Of a DNA stretch of 54,332 nt, positions 8,443 through 16,062 are shown one piece after another. Numbering within the stretch: position 1 is the stretch's first letter; each line of letters begins with the position of its first letter. The notes beneath the pieces are model-generated. The model did not search any database. It was not told where the DNA came from and saw nothing but the letters and a program-made list of their open reading frames with translations. Both the position numbers and the translations under genes were made by a program. The DNA is from Opitutus sp. (GTDB lineage Bacteria; Verrucomicrobiota; Verrucomicrobiia; Opitutales; Opitutaceae), in contig JANYAM010000189.1 of assembly GCA_025361365.1 (NCBI GenBank), forward strand, positions 1 through 54,332. The letters are read 5' to 3'.

Positions 8443-8562
8443 ATGTCCAAGAAAACCAGAGGTGGTCGCATGACCGCCGCCAAGAATCGCGCCGCCAAAT
8501 CCAAGGGAGGCAAGGGCCTCATCAAGAACCGCCCGGCCGGCCGTAACATCATGAAGACCTGA
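8443..8562 (+). CDS. Small highly basic protein, 39 residues
   Basis: ATG at 8443 to TGA at 8562 encodes a 39-residue peptide starting MSKKTRGGRMTAAKNRAAK, with about a third Lys plus Arg, no acidic residues and no hydrophobic segment. A purine-rich GAGAGA lies about 10 nt upstream and a clear terminator follows 26 nt downstream, so the unit between two terminators has the layout of a real short gene. The composition suggests nucleic-acid or ribosome binding, an inference only. I do not recognise the family. It falls below the usual ORF length cut-off. Confidence 0.6.
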   Translation: MSKKTRGGRMTAAKNRAAKSKGGKGLIKNRPAGRNIMKT

Positions 8563-8587
8563 GTCGGTTCCACCGCTCCGCTTCCAG

Positions 8588-8613
8588 AGGCCGTCTCCGA
8601 GGCGGCCTTTTTT
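8588..8613 (+). terminator. Rho-independent terminator after the small basic protein gene
   Basis: AGGCCG (8588-8593) pairs with CGGCCT (8603-8608), followed by TTTTT. It closes the short transcription unit started by the 39-residue ORF. Confidence 0.85.
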
Positions 8614-8775
8614 GCGTCCGGTTTTTTCCGGGCACCAACCACCGATCACGCGGTCTGCCTTGAAGACCCCAGAGCGGTCCGCCGTTCCAGCCGGTAAGCT
8701 CGGAGCGGTGACAGCAACGTCCGGCGGCAAATCCGCCGCCGCGACCTCAACGCCGTCCCACCAACCAATATCCTT

Positions 8776-9104
8776 ATGAAAAACCGCCACGTCCCCGCCC
8801 AGACGCCCGCCGACCTGCTCAACGATCTCCGCTCCCTCGTCGTCGAGGCCGAGAAAATGCTGGAATCCTCCGTGACCGAGCACTCCGGCGAAGCCATGGA
8901 TGCGCTCCGCACGCGCTCCGCACGCGCTACGCCGCCGCGCAGGAGCGCTTCGGCGAGCTCTACGAGAGCGCCAGGAAGAATGTCACCGCCGGTGCGAAAT
9001 ACACCGACGAGACCATCCGCGCCAATCCCTACCAGTCCATCGCCATCGCGGCCGGCGTGGGCCTGCTCGTCGGCGTCCTGGTCGGCCGCCGCAGTTCGCC
9101 GTAA
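8776..9104 (+). pseudogene. DUF883/YqjD-like membrane-anchored protein, frameshifted by 11-bp tandem duplication
   Basis: The ATG at 8776 opens a YqjD/ElaB-like protein (MKNRHVPAQTPADLLNDLRSL), but after DALRTR the frame is lost. The sequence there is an 11-bp unit, GCGCTCCGCAC, present twice in tandem (about 8902-8923). Removing one copy restores a continuous 105-residue protein that ends TAA at 9104 and has the family's C-terminus: an amphipathic stretch YAAAQERFGELYESARKN, then ANPYQSIAIAAGVGLLVGV and GRR, the membrane anchor. Family members such as E. coli YqjD are ribosome-associated inner-membrane proteins. In the uncorrected frame the reading runs on into the next gene. It is either a recent mutation or a sequencing or assembly error. 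Confidence 0.88.
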
Positions 9105-9114
9105 ACGCATCGTC

Positions 9115-9504
9115 ATGGACAGCCCCTCCCCCGCCACGCCGGGCCTGATTGGTTCGCTCCACACGCTGGGCGAAGCCCTGATGTCCACGCTGCAGGACCG
9201 CCTCGAGCTGGTCTCCGTCGAGTTGCAGGAGGAAAAATTCCGCCTGATCCAGATTTTCATCTGGATCAGCGCGGCCGTTTTCGCGGGCATGATGGCGATC
9301 ACCGTCGCCAGCCTGACCCTGGTCTATCTCTGCTGGGAAAACGCCCGCCTGGCCGCCCTCGGCGGGCTCACCCTGCTGTATACGGCCACCCTGGTGGCGA
9401 TCGTGGTCGCGTTCCGCCGCTTCCTCGCCCGCCAGTCCAAGCCCTTCGCCGCCACGCTGCAAGAAATCGGGGAGGATCGCGCGTGTATGCGCAGCGGGAA
9501 CTGA
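9115..9504 (+). CDS. Phage-holin-superfamily / YqjE-like inner-membrane protein
   Basis: 129 residues starting at the ATG at 9115, 10 nt after the stop of the YqjD-like gene. An amphipathic N-terminal part (SLHTLGEALMSTLQDRLELVSVELQEEK) is followed by two membrane segments (about IFIWISAAVFAGMMAITVAS and LLYTATLVAIVVAFRR), the layout of the holin-like YqjE family (DUF1469). The order YqjD-like, YqjE-like, small basic membrane protein matches the E. coli yqjD-yqjE-yqjK operon. Its last codons overlap the next gene. Function is unknown; a stress or stationary-phase membrane role is suggested for the family. Confidence 0.85.
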   Translation: MDSPSPATPGLIGSLHTLGEALMSTLQDRLELVSVELQEEKFRLIQIFIWISAAVFAGMMAITVASLTLVYLCWENARLAALGGLTLLYTATLVAIVVAFRRFLARQSKPFAATLQEIGEDRACMRSGN

Positions 9505-9797
9505 CCCGGCTCGCCGAGCACAAGGCCAGGCTGCGCTGGCGGATCGCCGCCCGTCGCGTGGAGTGCACGCATGCCCTGACTCAGGTGCTGCGGCCGGTCG
9601 CCTGGCTGGACCGGGCGATCGCGCTCTGGCGGCGCTTCATCCCTTTCGCGCCGCTGGCCGCCGTGCCGCTCGGCTTTCTGTTCAAGCGCGCTGCCGCGCC
9701 CCGCCGGAGCCTGCTGAGCCTCGCGCTGCGCTGGGGCCCGGCTCTGTTCGGCATCGTGCGGAATTTCACCGGGGCGGCGCGCGCGCGCAAAGAGTAG
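9483..9797 (+). CDS. YqjK-like small membrane protein (GTG start)
   Basis: 104 residues from a GTG at 9483 that overlaps the end of the YqjE-like gene by 22 nt, indicating translational coupling. The first half is rich in Arg and Glu (RELTRLAEHKARLRWRIAARR), followed by a hydrophobic stretch (FIPFAPLAAVPLGFLF) and a basic C-terminus. Its position third after YqjD- and YqjE-like genes and its general layout suggest the YqjK role, but sequence similarity cannot be tested here. No function is known. Confidence 0.7.
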   Translation: MYAQRELTRLAEHKARLRWRIAARRVECTHALTQVLRPVAWLDRAIALWRRFIPFAPLAAVPLGFLFKRAAAPRRSLLSLALRWGPALFGIVRNFTGAARARKE

Positions 9798-9915
9798 CAT
9801 TTTTTTCTCACCAAGTGCGGCCAGGCTGGTCTTTTTCATTTCCGCAGTGGTTTCCCCGCCAGCGGCGTCGGATTTCGGCTGGTGTCCCGCCTGCCTTGCC
9901 CCACCCTCCAGCATC

Positions 9916-10656
9916 ATGCTTCCCCATCCCACGCTGGCCACCCACTACGCCACGCCGGAGGCGAAGCCGGAGTTCGTCAACCAGCTATTCAATCGGGGGG
10001 CGGAACATTACGACGCGGTCGTGGACTGGGGCTTCCTGCGCAGCGGCGCCGCCTATCGCCACTGGACCCTGCAGCAGCACGGCCTGCGGCCGGGGCACCA
10101 CCTCCTCGACGTGGCCTGCGGCACCGGCCTCGTCGCCGTCGCCGCGGCGAAAATCCTCGGCACCGCCGAACACATCACCTGCCTCGACCCCAGCGCCGGC
10201 ATGCTGGGGATCGCCCGGACCAAGCTCGCCGCGACCTTCGTGCTCGGCCGCGCCGAGGCGCTGCCCTTCGCGGACCACTCCTTTGATTTTCTGACCATGG
10301 GCTATGCGCTGCGGCACGTGACCAGCCTGGAGGACACCTTCCGGGAATATCAGCGGGTGCTGAAGCCCGGCGGAAAGCTGCTGATCCTCGAGATCACCAA
10401 GCCGGCCGGCCGCGTGGGCGGATTTTTCTTCCGGCTCTACTTCCGCCACCTCTATCCTTTTCTCACCCGCCTGTTCACCCGCAGCACCGATGCCCGCGAC
10501 ATGATGCGCTATTATTGGGAGACCATGGATGCCTGCGTGCCTCCCGCCGCGGTCCTCGCGGCGCTGGCCGCTGCCGGCTTGACCGCGGTGAAGCGGAATG
10601 TCGTCCTCGGCCTTTTCAGCGAATACTCCGCGCTCAAGCCCGCCCTGTCCCCATGA
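9916..10656 (+). CDS. UbiE/COQ5-type SAM-dependent methyltransferase of the polyene-like cluster
   Basis: 246 residues from the ATG at 9916. The Rossmann methyltransferase core shows motif I LLDVACGTGL, an acidic SAM-ribose position in CLDPSAGMLG, and RVLKPGGKLLILE, typical of UbiE-like class I enzymes. In aryl-polyene and xanthomonadin pathways such enzymes methylate the aryl head group, and that is the inferred role here. The ATG at 9916 was chosen because the upstream extension is Pro/Ala-rich and non-conserved. Its stop overlaps the ATG of the first ACP (ATGA), so it is the first gene of a tightly coupled operon. Confidence 0.88.
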   Translation: MLPHPTLATHYATPEAKPEFVNQLFNRGAEHYDAVVDWGFLRSGAAYRHWTLQQHGLRPGHHLLDVACGTGLVAVAAAKILGTAEHITCLDPSAGMLGIARTKLAATFVLGRAEALPFADHSFDFLTMGYALRHVTSLEDTFREYQRVLKPGGKLLILEITKPAGRVGGFFFRLYFRHLYPFLTRLFTRSTDARDMMRYYWETMDACVPPAAVLAALAAAGLTAVKRNVVLGLFSEYSALKPALSP

Positions 10657-11027
10657 AAGCCACCGTCCACCAAGCCCCACCCGCCACTGACCAGGCGGAC
10701 CGGATCAAGCACCTGCCCGCCGAGGCCCGCGCCGCCTTCCAGCGGTTTCAGGCCGACCGCGACCCCGCTGCGCTTGACCCGGTGATCTTTGCGATCCTCG
10801 CCGACTTCATCCCGCGCAGCCCGGCTACGCCGCTGGCGGAACTGCCCGGCGAGACCCGCCTGATCGACGACCTGGGCTTTGACTCGCTCGCCATCACGGA
10901 AGTGGTCTTTTTCACCGAGGACCTGTTCGGCATCAGCATCACGAACGAGGAAATCATCCAGGTGCGCTCGCTCGCTGACTTGCAGCGTTTCATCCACGCC
11001 AAGGTCGGGGCCCGGCCCGCGCGCTGA
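10653..11027 (+). CDS. Acyl carrier protein (first of two)
   Basis: A 124-residue protein starting in an ATGA overlap with the methyltransferase gene. The carrier domain occupies about 42-120, and the phosphopantetheine attachment site is Ser78 in LIDDLGFDSLAITEV. The 40-residue N-terminal extension is unusual for a discrete ACP. In this pathway it would carry the aryl starter or the growing chain between the ketosynthases. It is followed after 17 nt by a ketosynthase gene. It differs clearly from a housekeeping AcpP, which is acidic and about 78 residues long. Confidence 0.92.
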   Translation: MKATVHQAPPATDQADRIKHLPAEARAAFQRFQADRDPAALDPVIFAILADFIPRSPATPLAELPGETRLIDDLGFDSLAITEVVFFTEDLFGISITNEEIIQVRSLADLQRFIHAKVGARPAR

Positions 11028-11044
11028 ACCTTTTCCCGCCTTGC

Positions 11045-12310
11045 ATGCCGTTCCTGCCCGTCATCACCGGCCTTGGCTTCATCACCAGCATCGGGCACGA
11101 CCGCGCCACCGTGGGCCGCAACCTGCGCGAACTGCGCCACGGGTTTGAGCCGGTCGAGTTCCTCGGCAACCCCAACCTGCCGGTCAAGGTCGCCGGCACC
11201 GTCAAGGGCTTCAGCTTCCCCTCGCCCAACTGGCGCGACTGGCGCTGGCCCGACAATTTCTCCGTCGATCGCGAGCTGATCCGCGGCCTCGCCCCACACG
11301 GCGTCTACGCAGTCTGCGCGCTGCAACAGGCGCTCGCCGAGGCCGGCCTCGACGCGGCGCAGCTGGGCGACGGCACGACGGGGTTGTTCTGCGCCTCCGC
11401 CGGCTCGCCGTTCATGCTCGGCAGTTTCCTCGAGCAGATGAAGGAAACCCGCGGCGAACGCGGCAACCCCATGGGCATCGTCTCCTCCATCGCGGGCACG
11501 TTGAACTTCAATCTCGCCGCGCATTACAAGATTTCCGGCGCGGTCTGCGGCTTCGTCTCCGCCTGCGCCTCGTCGAGCCACGCCCTCGGCTACGCCATGG
11601 ACGAGATCCGCCTCGGCCGCCAGTCGCGCATGCTCGTCATTGGCGCGGAGGACATGACCGCCGAGAGCATCGTCTCGTTCTCCAGCCTGCGCGCGCTCTC
11701 CAACAATCCCGACCCAGCCACGGCCTCGCGTCCCTTCGACCGCCGGCGCGACGGCTTCGTCGGCACCGGCGGCGCGGTCGCGCTGGTCGTCGAGGAGGCC
11801 GGGCTGGCCCGCCGCCGCGGCGCCCGCATCCAGGCCGAGCTCATCGGCTGGGGCCAGGCCGGCGACGGCCACAGCGTCGCCGCCTCGCACCCCGAGGGCG
11901 CCGGTTTGCGCGAGGCCATGCGCCGCACGCTCGCCGACGCGCAGGCGAACGCGGCCCAGGTTGGCTACGTCAACGCCCACGCCACCTCGACTCCCGCCGG
12001 CGATCGCTCCGAGGCGCTCGCACTCAAGGCGATCTTCACCGACCAGGGCGCCCGCCCCCGGGTCAGCAGCACCAAGGCGCTCACCGGCCACGGCCTGTCG
12101 CTCGCCGGCGCAATGGAGGCGGCGTTTTGCACACTCGCGATCGACGAGGCCTTCATTCCCGGCGCCGCCCACTTGGCGGAACCGGATCCCGTGTGCGCCG
12201 GCCTGGACCTGCCGCGCACGTCGCTTGACGCAGCCCCCGGCCTCGTGCTCAACAACAGCAGCGGCTTCGGCGGCAGCAATGTCTGCCATCTCCTCCGGGG
12301 CCCCGCCTGA
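11045..12310 (+). CDS. Beta-ketoacyl-ACP synthase (FabF/FabB type), catalytically intact
   Basis: 421 residues, full thiolase-fold ketosynthase length. The nucleophile is Cys174 in VSACASSSHAL. The catalytic His312 is in NAHATSTPAGD, and Lys344 and His349 are in TKALTGHGLSLAG, so the Cys-His-His triad is complete. It condenses malonyl-ACP with the aryl or acyl chain. It sits between two ACP genes (17 nt after the first, 6 nt before the second). The homologous role in aryl-polyene clusters is the elongating ketosynthase. Compared with housekeeping FabF the third motif reads HGLSLAG rather than HxLGAAG. Confidence 0.94.
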   Translation: MPFLPVITGLGFITSIGHDRATVGRNLRELRHGFEPVEFLGNPNLPVKVAGTVKGFSFPSPNWRDWRWPDNFSVDRELIRGLAPHGVYAVCALQQALAEAGLDAAQLGDGTTGLFCASAGSPFMLGSFLEQMKETRGERGNPMGIVSSIAGTLNFNLAAHYKISGAVCGFVSACASSSHALGYAMDEIRLGRQSRMLVIGAEDMTAESIVSFSSLRALSNNPDPATASRPFDRRRDGFVGTGGAVALVVEEAGLARRRGARIQAELIGWGQAGDGHSVAASHPEGAGLREAMRRTLADAQANAAQVGYVNAHATSTPAGDRSEALALKAIFTDQGARPRVSSTKALTGHGLSLAGAMEAAFCTLAIDEAFIPGAAHLAEPDPVCAGLDLPRTSLDAAPGLVLNNSSGFGGSNVCHLLRGPA

Positions 12311-12316
12311 TTTCTC

Positions 12317-12583
12317 ATGCCTGACCACCTGACGCTCCGCCTCAAAACCTTGATCATCACGACGCTCAAGCTCGATGGTGTCCGGCCGGAAGACATTCCG
12401 GACGACGAACCGTTGATCGGCTCGCCCCGCTTCGGCCTCGATTCGGTCGACGCACTCGAGATCGTGCTGGCGATCGAGAAGGAATTTAACGTCAAGATCG
12501 GCAGCAGCGAGGAATCGCGCCAGGCCCTCGCCACCATCAACACGCTCGCCGCCTACCTGCGCGCCCGCCCGCCCGGCGCCTGA
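12317..12583 (+). CDS. Acyl carrier protein (second of two)
   Basis: 88 residues, the typical length for a discrete ACP. The attachment serine is Ser43 in FGLDSVDALEIV, followed by the expected acidic recognition helix (EIVLAIEKEF). It starts 6 nt after the ketosynthase stop and ends 12 nt before the next ketosynthase, so it is translated as part of the operon. Aryl-polyene clusters normally carry two ACPs, one perhaps for priming and one for extension. That division of labour is inferred. Confidence 0.93.
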   Translation: MPDHLTLRLKTLIITTLKLDGVRPEDIPDDEPLIGSPRFGLDSVDALEIVLAIEKEFNVKIGSSEESRQALATINTLAAYLRARPPGA

Positions 12584-12595
12584 GCGGACCGCCGC

Positions 12596-13705
12596 ATGCC
12601 CGCCCCGGCCGACCAATTCTCCGCGGGCATCGCCGCCTGTGACTGCCTCACCCCGTTTGGTGACGCCACCGCCACCGCGGCCGCCCTCCTCGCGGGCCGG
12701 CGCGCGCTGGAGCTCAGCCCGGTGCTCGGCCGCGACGGCGGCGACCTTGTGCCGCTCGCGCTGACCGGGCCGATGGACGAGACGCTGCCGCCGCGCTGGC
12801 TGCCCGGCGTGCGCCGGCTGGCGGCCAGCATCCCCGCGGATGCGTGGGGCTCGGTCCGCACGCCCGTGATCGTCACGAGCAGCAACTTCGGCGTCGGCAG
12901 TCTTTATACTTTCACCCGCGACCGCGACACCCGCCACCTCGCGCACGGCACGCCCTTTGCCACCGGCGAGCTGCTCCGCACGGAGCTCGGCTGGGGCGAA
13001 CACGTGCATGTCTTCTCGCACGCCTGCGTCACGGCCCATCTCGGGCTCGCGCACGCCGCCCGGCTGCTGCACGCCGGCCTGGCCGACCGCGTGCTGGTCT
13101 TCTCCTTTGATTTCGTCAGCCAGTTTGTGGCCGGCGGTTTTCACAGCCTGAAGATCCTCAACGGCGGTTTCCCGGCGCCCTACAGCCGGGGCGAGACGGG
13201 CTCCATTGGTCTCGGCGATGGTGCGGCCTTTGCCGTGCTGACGCGCGACGCCACGCCTTTCCGTCTGGCGGCGCATGCGCTGCACAACGAGATGTTTCAC
13301 TTCACGGGCAATCAGCCGGACGGCGCCGGCTTCGCCGTGTGCGCGGCGGCGATTGCCTCCGCCGCGGGCGGGCGGCGCGTCTGGGTCAAGGGCCACGGCA
13401 CCGGCACGCTGGAGACCGGCCGCCTGGAGTCCGAGGTCATCGCCCGGCAGTTTCCCGGCGCACCACTCACCGGCTGGAAGGGCAGCCTCGGCCACACGTT
13501 GGGCAGCTGCGGACTCGTGGAGCTCGCGCTCGCGCTCGCCGCGCTCCGCGGCGGACGCATTCCCGGCACGGTCGGCGGCACCGCGCCAAGTTTCACTGGC
13601 ACTGTCGCACTCGAGCCGTTCGCGAGCGCGGAATATGATGGCGCCATCCTGACCGCCAACGCATTCGGCGGCGCCCACGCCGCGATGCTGCTCACCCATG
13701 ATTGA
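12596..13705 (+). CDS. Second beta-ketoacyl synthase of the cluster
   Basis: 369 residues, shorter than the first ketosynthase (421). The residues of a working enzyme are retained: Cys144 in FSHACVTAHLG, His267 in VKGHGTGTLETG, Lys295 and His300 in WKGSLGHTLGSCG. It therefore does not look like a dead chain-length factor. It may act as an initiation or second-stage elongation ketosynthase, or pair with the neighbouring ketosynthase. It is 12 nt downstream of the second ACP and overlaps the next gene by 8 nt. Confidence 0.9.
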   Translation: MPAPADQFSAGIAACDCLTPFGDATATAAALLAGRRALELSPVLGRDGGDLVPLALTGPMDETLPPRWLPGVRRLAASIPADAWGSVRTPVIVTSSNFGVGSLYTFTRDRDTRHLAHGTPFATGELLRTELGWGEHVHVFSHACVTAHLGLAHAARLLHAGLADRVLVFSFDFVSQFVAGGFHSLKILNGGFPAPYSRGETGSIGLGDGAAFAVLTRDATPFRLAAHALHNEMFHFTGNQPDGAGFAVCAAAIASAAGGRRVWVKGHGTGTLETGRLESEVIARQFPGAPLTGWKGSLGHTLGSCGLVELALALAALRGGRIPGTVGGTAPSFTGTVALEPFASAEYDGAILTANAFGGAHAAMLLTHD

Positions 13706-14354
13706 GCGCTACCTCCATTATATAGGCACCGAGCTGCCGGCCCCGGACGAGACGGCGGCTGGCGCCCGTGTCCGGCTGGCGGACAAATTCCCGCGCACGG
13801 CTCTGCGGCGGATGACGCACCTCGGCCTGCTGCTCGGCTCGACGCTGGAGGGCGCCGCGCCCGGGCCGGAAGATGCGCTGGTCTATGCGTCCACTTTCGC
13901 TGAGACGCGCGCGCTGGAGGATTTCCTGCAGAGTTTTCCGGCAGCCAGCCCGCTCCTCTTCCAAACCTCGATTCATCCCGGCGGCGTGCAACAGGTGCTC
14001 ATCGGCCGGCAGCAACCCGTCGCCCGCCTCTGGCCGCTCGCCGGCCGGACGCGCCTCGTCGAGCAGGCGTTATTGACCGCGTTGCTCGAGCCGGCGACGC
14101 GGGTCGTGCTCGCCGGCGGTGAGGAACGCGGCAGCTGGCTGCTCGATCACGCCATGGCCTCGGCCCGGGCCTTTGCTTTCGCCGCGGTCCTGACGCGCGA
14201 GCCGGCCGGTGCGACGGGCCGCGTCACCTTCACCCCGGGTTCGGTGTCTGATGAAGCTTGCCCGACCCTGGAAAACTTCACCGCGGCCCTCGCCCGCCGC
14301 CAGCCGCTGCGCTGGAGCGGCGCCGGCGGCGTCTGGACCCTCGCCTGGCTATGA
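13698..14354 (+). CDS. Ketosynthase-like N-terminal-domain protein (PF13723 type), non-catalytic
   Basis: 218 residues resembling only the N-terminal half of a ketosynthase: PAPDETAAGARVRLADKFPRT, then a strand-helix pattern with FAETRALEDFLQ and FQTSIHPGGVQQ. It lacks the Cys nucleophile and both catalytic histidines. Small proteins of this type (Ketoacyl-synt_2) are regular members of aryl-polyene clusters, often called chain-length factor. It probably pairs with one of the two upstream ketosynthases. Start and stop overlap both neighbours (8 nt and ATGA), indicating coupled translation. Confidence 0.8.
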   Translation: MIERYLHYIGTELPAPDETAAGARVRLADKFPRTALRRMTHLGLLLGSTLEGAAPGPEDALVYASTFAETRALEDFLQSFPAASPLLFQTSIHPGGVQQVLIGRQQPVARLWPLAGRTRLVEQALLTALLEPATRVVLAGGEERGSWLLDHAMASARAFAFAAVLTREPAGATGRVTFTPGSVSDEACPTLENFTAALARRQPLRWSGAGGVWTLAWL

Positions 14355-15259
14355 GCACTCCGGCTCCACTCCTGCGTAATCCCGGCCCGAGCTGGGGCTA
14401 TGGTTTTCTCCTGTGGGCGGAGCGGTGGTGGCCGCGCTGGTTTTTCCGCCCGGTGCTGATGGCCGGCACCTGGGTCGGGCTCGTGTTCATGCCGGCGCAG
14501 CGCGCGCATTCGCGCGCCTACCTCGCCGTCGTGCTCGGTCGGCCGCCGCGGTTGCTCGAGGTCTGGCGGCATTTCTTTGCCTTTGCGGACTCCCTGATGC
14601 TCAAGCTCCGCGCCGGGCGTGGCGTGCCGCTGCCGCGCACGGTGGCGCCCGAAAATGCCGAGGCGCTCGAGGCGCTCATCACCTCCGGCCGGCCGGCGCT
14701 GTTCGGCTCGTTCCATTTCGGCCACTCCGACCTGCTGGGCTACATGCTCAGCGCCCGCGGGCGGCCGGTGTCCATCCTCCGCCTGCGCATCGGCAACGCC
14801 ACGGACACCCGCCTGCTGGGCGAGCGGTTCGGCGACAAGGTTTCCTTCCTGTGGGTCAACGATCCCGCCAACCTGCTCTTCGACCTGAAGGCGGCCATCG
14901 AGGGGGGCGCCTCGCTAGCCCTGAAATGCGACCGCCTGGAATTTTCGACGCGCAACGAGCCGTTTGATTTCCTCGGCGCGCGCCGGCTGTTCCCGTTCGC
15001 GATCTACAACCTCGCCCTGCTCTTCGACCGGCCGGTGGTCTTCTGCTGGTCGGTGCCGGATGGAACCGAGAACGGCATGCTCATCCTGTCTTCACCGGTC
15101 TTCACCCCCAATCCGGCGGCCGACCGCCTGGCCAACAAGGAAACGGCGCGCCGGCATTTCCAAGCCGTGCTCACGCAGTTGGAGGGGCTCGTGCGCCAAC
15201 ATCCGTATCTGTGGTTCAATTTCCTGCCGCTGAACCCCGAGGCTCCCGCGGCTCGCTAA
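14351..15259 (+). CDS. LpxL/HtrB-like lysophospholipid acyltransferase
   Basis: 302 residues starting in an ATGA overlap with the previous gene. The protein resembles LpxL/HtrB acyltransferases: GSFHFGHSDLLGYML carries the HxxxxD-type catalytic motif, with a central ALKCDRLEFSTRN and a hydrophobic N-terminal region (FRPVLMAGTWVGLVFM) near the membrane. Aryl-polyene clusters carry a homologous acyltransferase, thought to attach the polyene to a lipid anchor. It is not the housekeeping lipid A enzyme, judging by location. Confidence 0.87.
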   Translation: MSTPAPLLRNPGPSWGYGFLLWAERWWPRWFFRPVLMAGTWVGLVFMPAQRAHSRAYLAVVLGRPPRLLEVWRHFFAFADSLMLKLRAGRGVPLPRTVAPENAEALEALITSGRPALFGSFHFGHSDLLGYMLSARGRPVSILRLRIGNATDTRLLGERFGDKVSFLWVNDPANLLFDLKAAIEGGASLALKCDRLEFSTRNEPFDFLGARRLFPFAIYNLALLFDRPVVFCWSVPDGTENGMLILSSPVFTPNPAADRLANKETARRHFQAVLTQLEGLVRQHPYLWFNFLPLNPEAPAAR

Positions 15260-15276
15260 CGCGGCACCATCTCCGC

Positions 15277-16053
15277 ATGTCCCTTCGTTCGGTCTACCAA
15301 CTGCCGGCGTATTACGCCACCTTGCTGCTCTTCGGGGTCTGTGGCCTCGAACTCAGCCTGTTCGGGTTGTTGTGCAGTTGGCTGCCGGCGACCGATGGCA
15401 TCGAGCGTTTTTTCCAACGGCTGATTCACCGGCATTTCGCTTTCTTTCATTGGTGGTGCGAGGCCCTGCACCTGGTTTATGTGCGCTATGAGGGCTTTGA
15501 CCGCCTGCCCCGCGGTGGTGCGGTGCTGGTCGCCAACCATGTTTCCCTCATCGACATCACCTGCCTGCTGGCCCGCATTCTCGAGGCCGTGTGCATTTTC
15601 AAGCCGGCCATCCGTCGCAATCCCGTCCTCGGCGCCGCCGCCCGCCGCGCCGGTTATCTCGGCAGCGACCTCGGGCACGAGGGCGTCCGCTCCGCCGCGA
15701 CCAAGGTGGCGGCCGGCCACCTGCTCGTCGTTTTTCCCGAGGGCACGCGCCGGCCGCCGGGCAGCACCTTGCTGCCCTTCAAGCCGGGCTTTGTGATCAT
15801 TGCCCAGCGCGCCCACGCCCCGATCCAACTCGTGCGGATCGTCACCGATTCCGACGTCCTCACCAAGGGCCGGCCCGGCTGGAAGCTGCCGCGGTTTCCC
15901 GCCCACATCACGGTGACCGCCGGCCCGTTGCTCGCCGCGGACCGGACCGCCAGCGCGGCGGCGTTGTCCGCGGAAATCGAGGCTTGGTTCCGCTCGCCCC
16001 CGGCCGGTGACCCGGCTTGCACGCCACTGGCCGTCCCGCAATCCTCGGATTGA
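15277..16053 (+). CDS. PlsC-like 1-acyl-glycerol-3-phosphate acyltransferase
   Basis: 258 residues from the ATG at 15277. A hydrophobic N-terminal segment (ATLLLFGVCGLELSLFGLL) probably embeds it in the membrane. The catalytic motif NHVSLID (N87, H88, D93) and FPEGTR (153-158) are the PlsC signatures. With the LpxL-like enzyme before it, the operon has two different acyltransferases, which fits transfer of a polyene acyl group to a lipid. Spacing is 17 nt upstream and 9 nt to the glycosyltransferase gene. Confidence 0.92.
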   Translation: MSLRSVYQLPAYYATLLLFGVCGLELSLFGLLCSWLPATDGIERFFQRLIHRHFAFFHWWCEALHLVYVRYEGFDRLPRGGAVLVANHVSLIDITCLLARILEAVCIFKPAIRRNPVLGAAARRAGYLGSDLGHEGVRSAATKVAAGHLLVVFPEGTRRPPGSTLLPFKPGFVIIAQRAHAPIQLVRIVTDSDVLTKGRPGWKLPRFPAHITVTAGPLLAADRTASAAALSAEIEAWFRSPPAGDPACTPLAVPQSSD

Positions 16054-16062
16054 TTTCCGGCC

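Noticed and set aside
8776-9504. Apparent 242-residue fusion of YqjD-like and YqjE-like proteins
   Set aside because: The middle is a frameshifted Ser/Pro/Arg-rich stretch caused by the 11-bp duplication; the true second gene starts at 9115.
10748-13699. 983-residue reading frame on the minus strand across the ketosynthase region
   Set aside because: It is antisense to five genes with complete family motifs, and its own sequence is Arg/Ala/Gly-rich without domains; a GC-content artefact.
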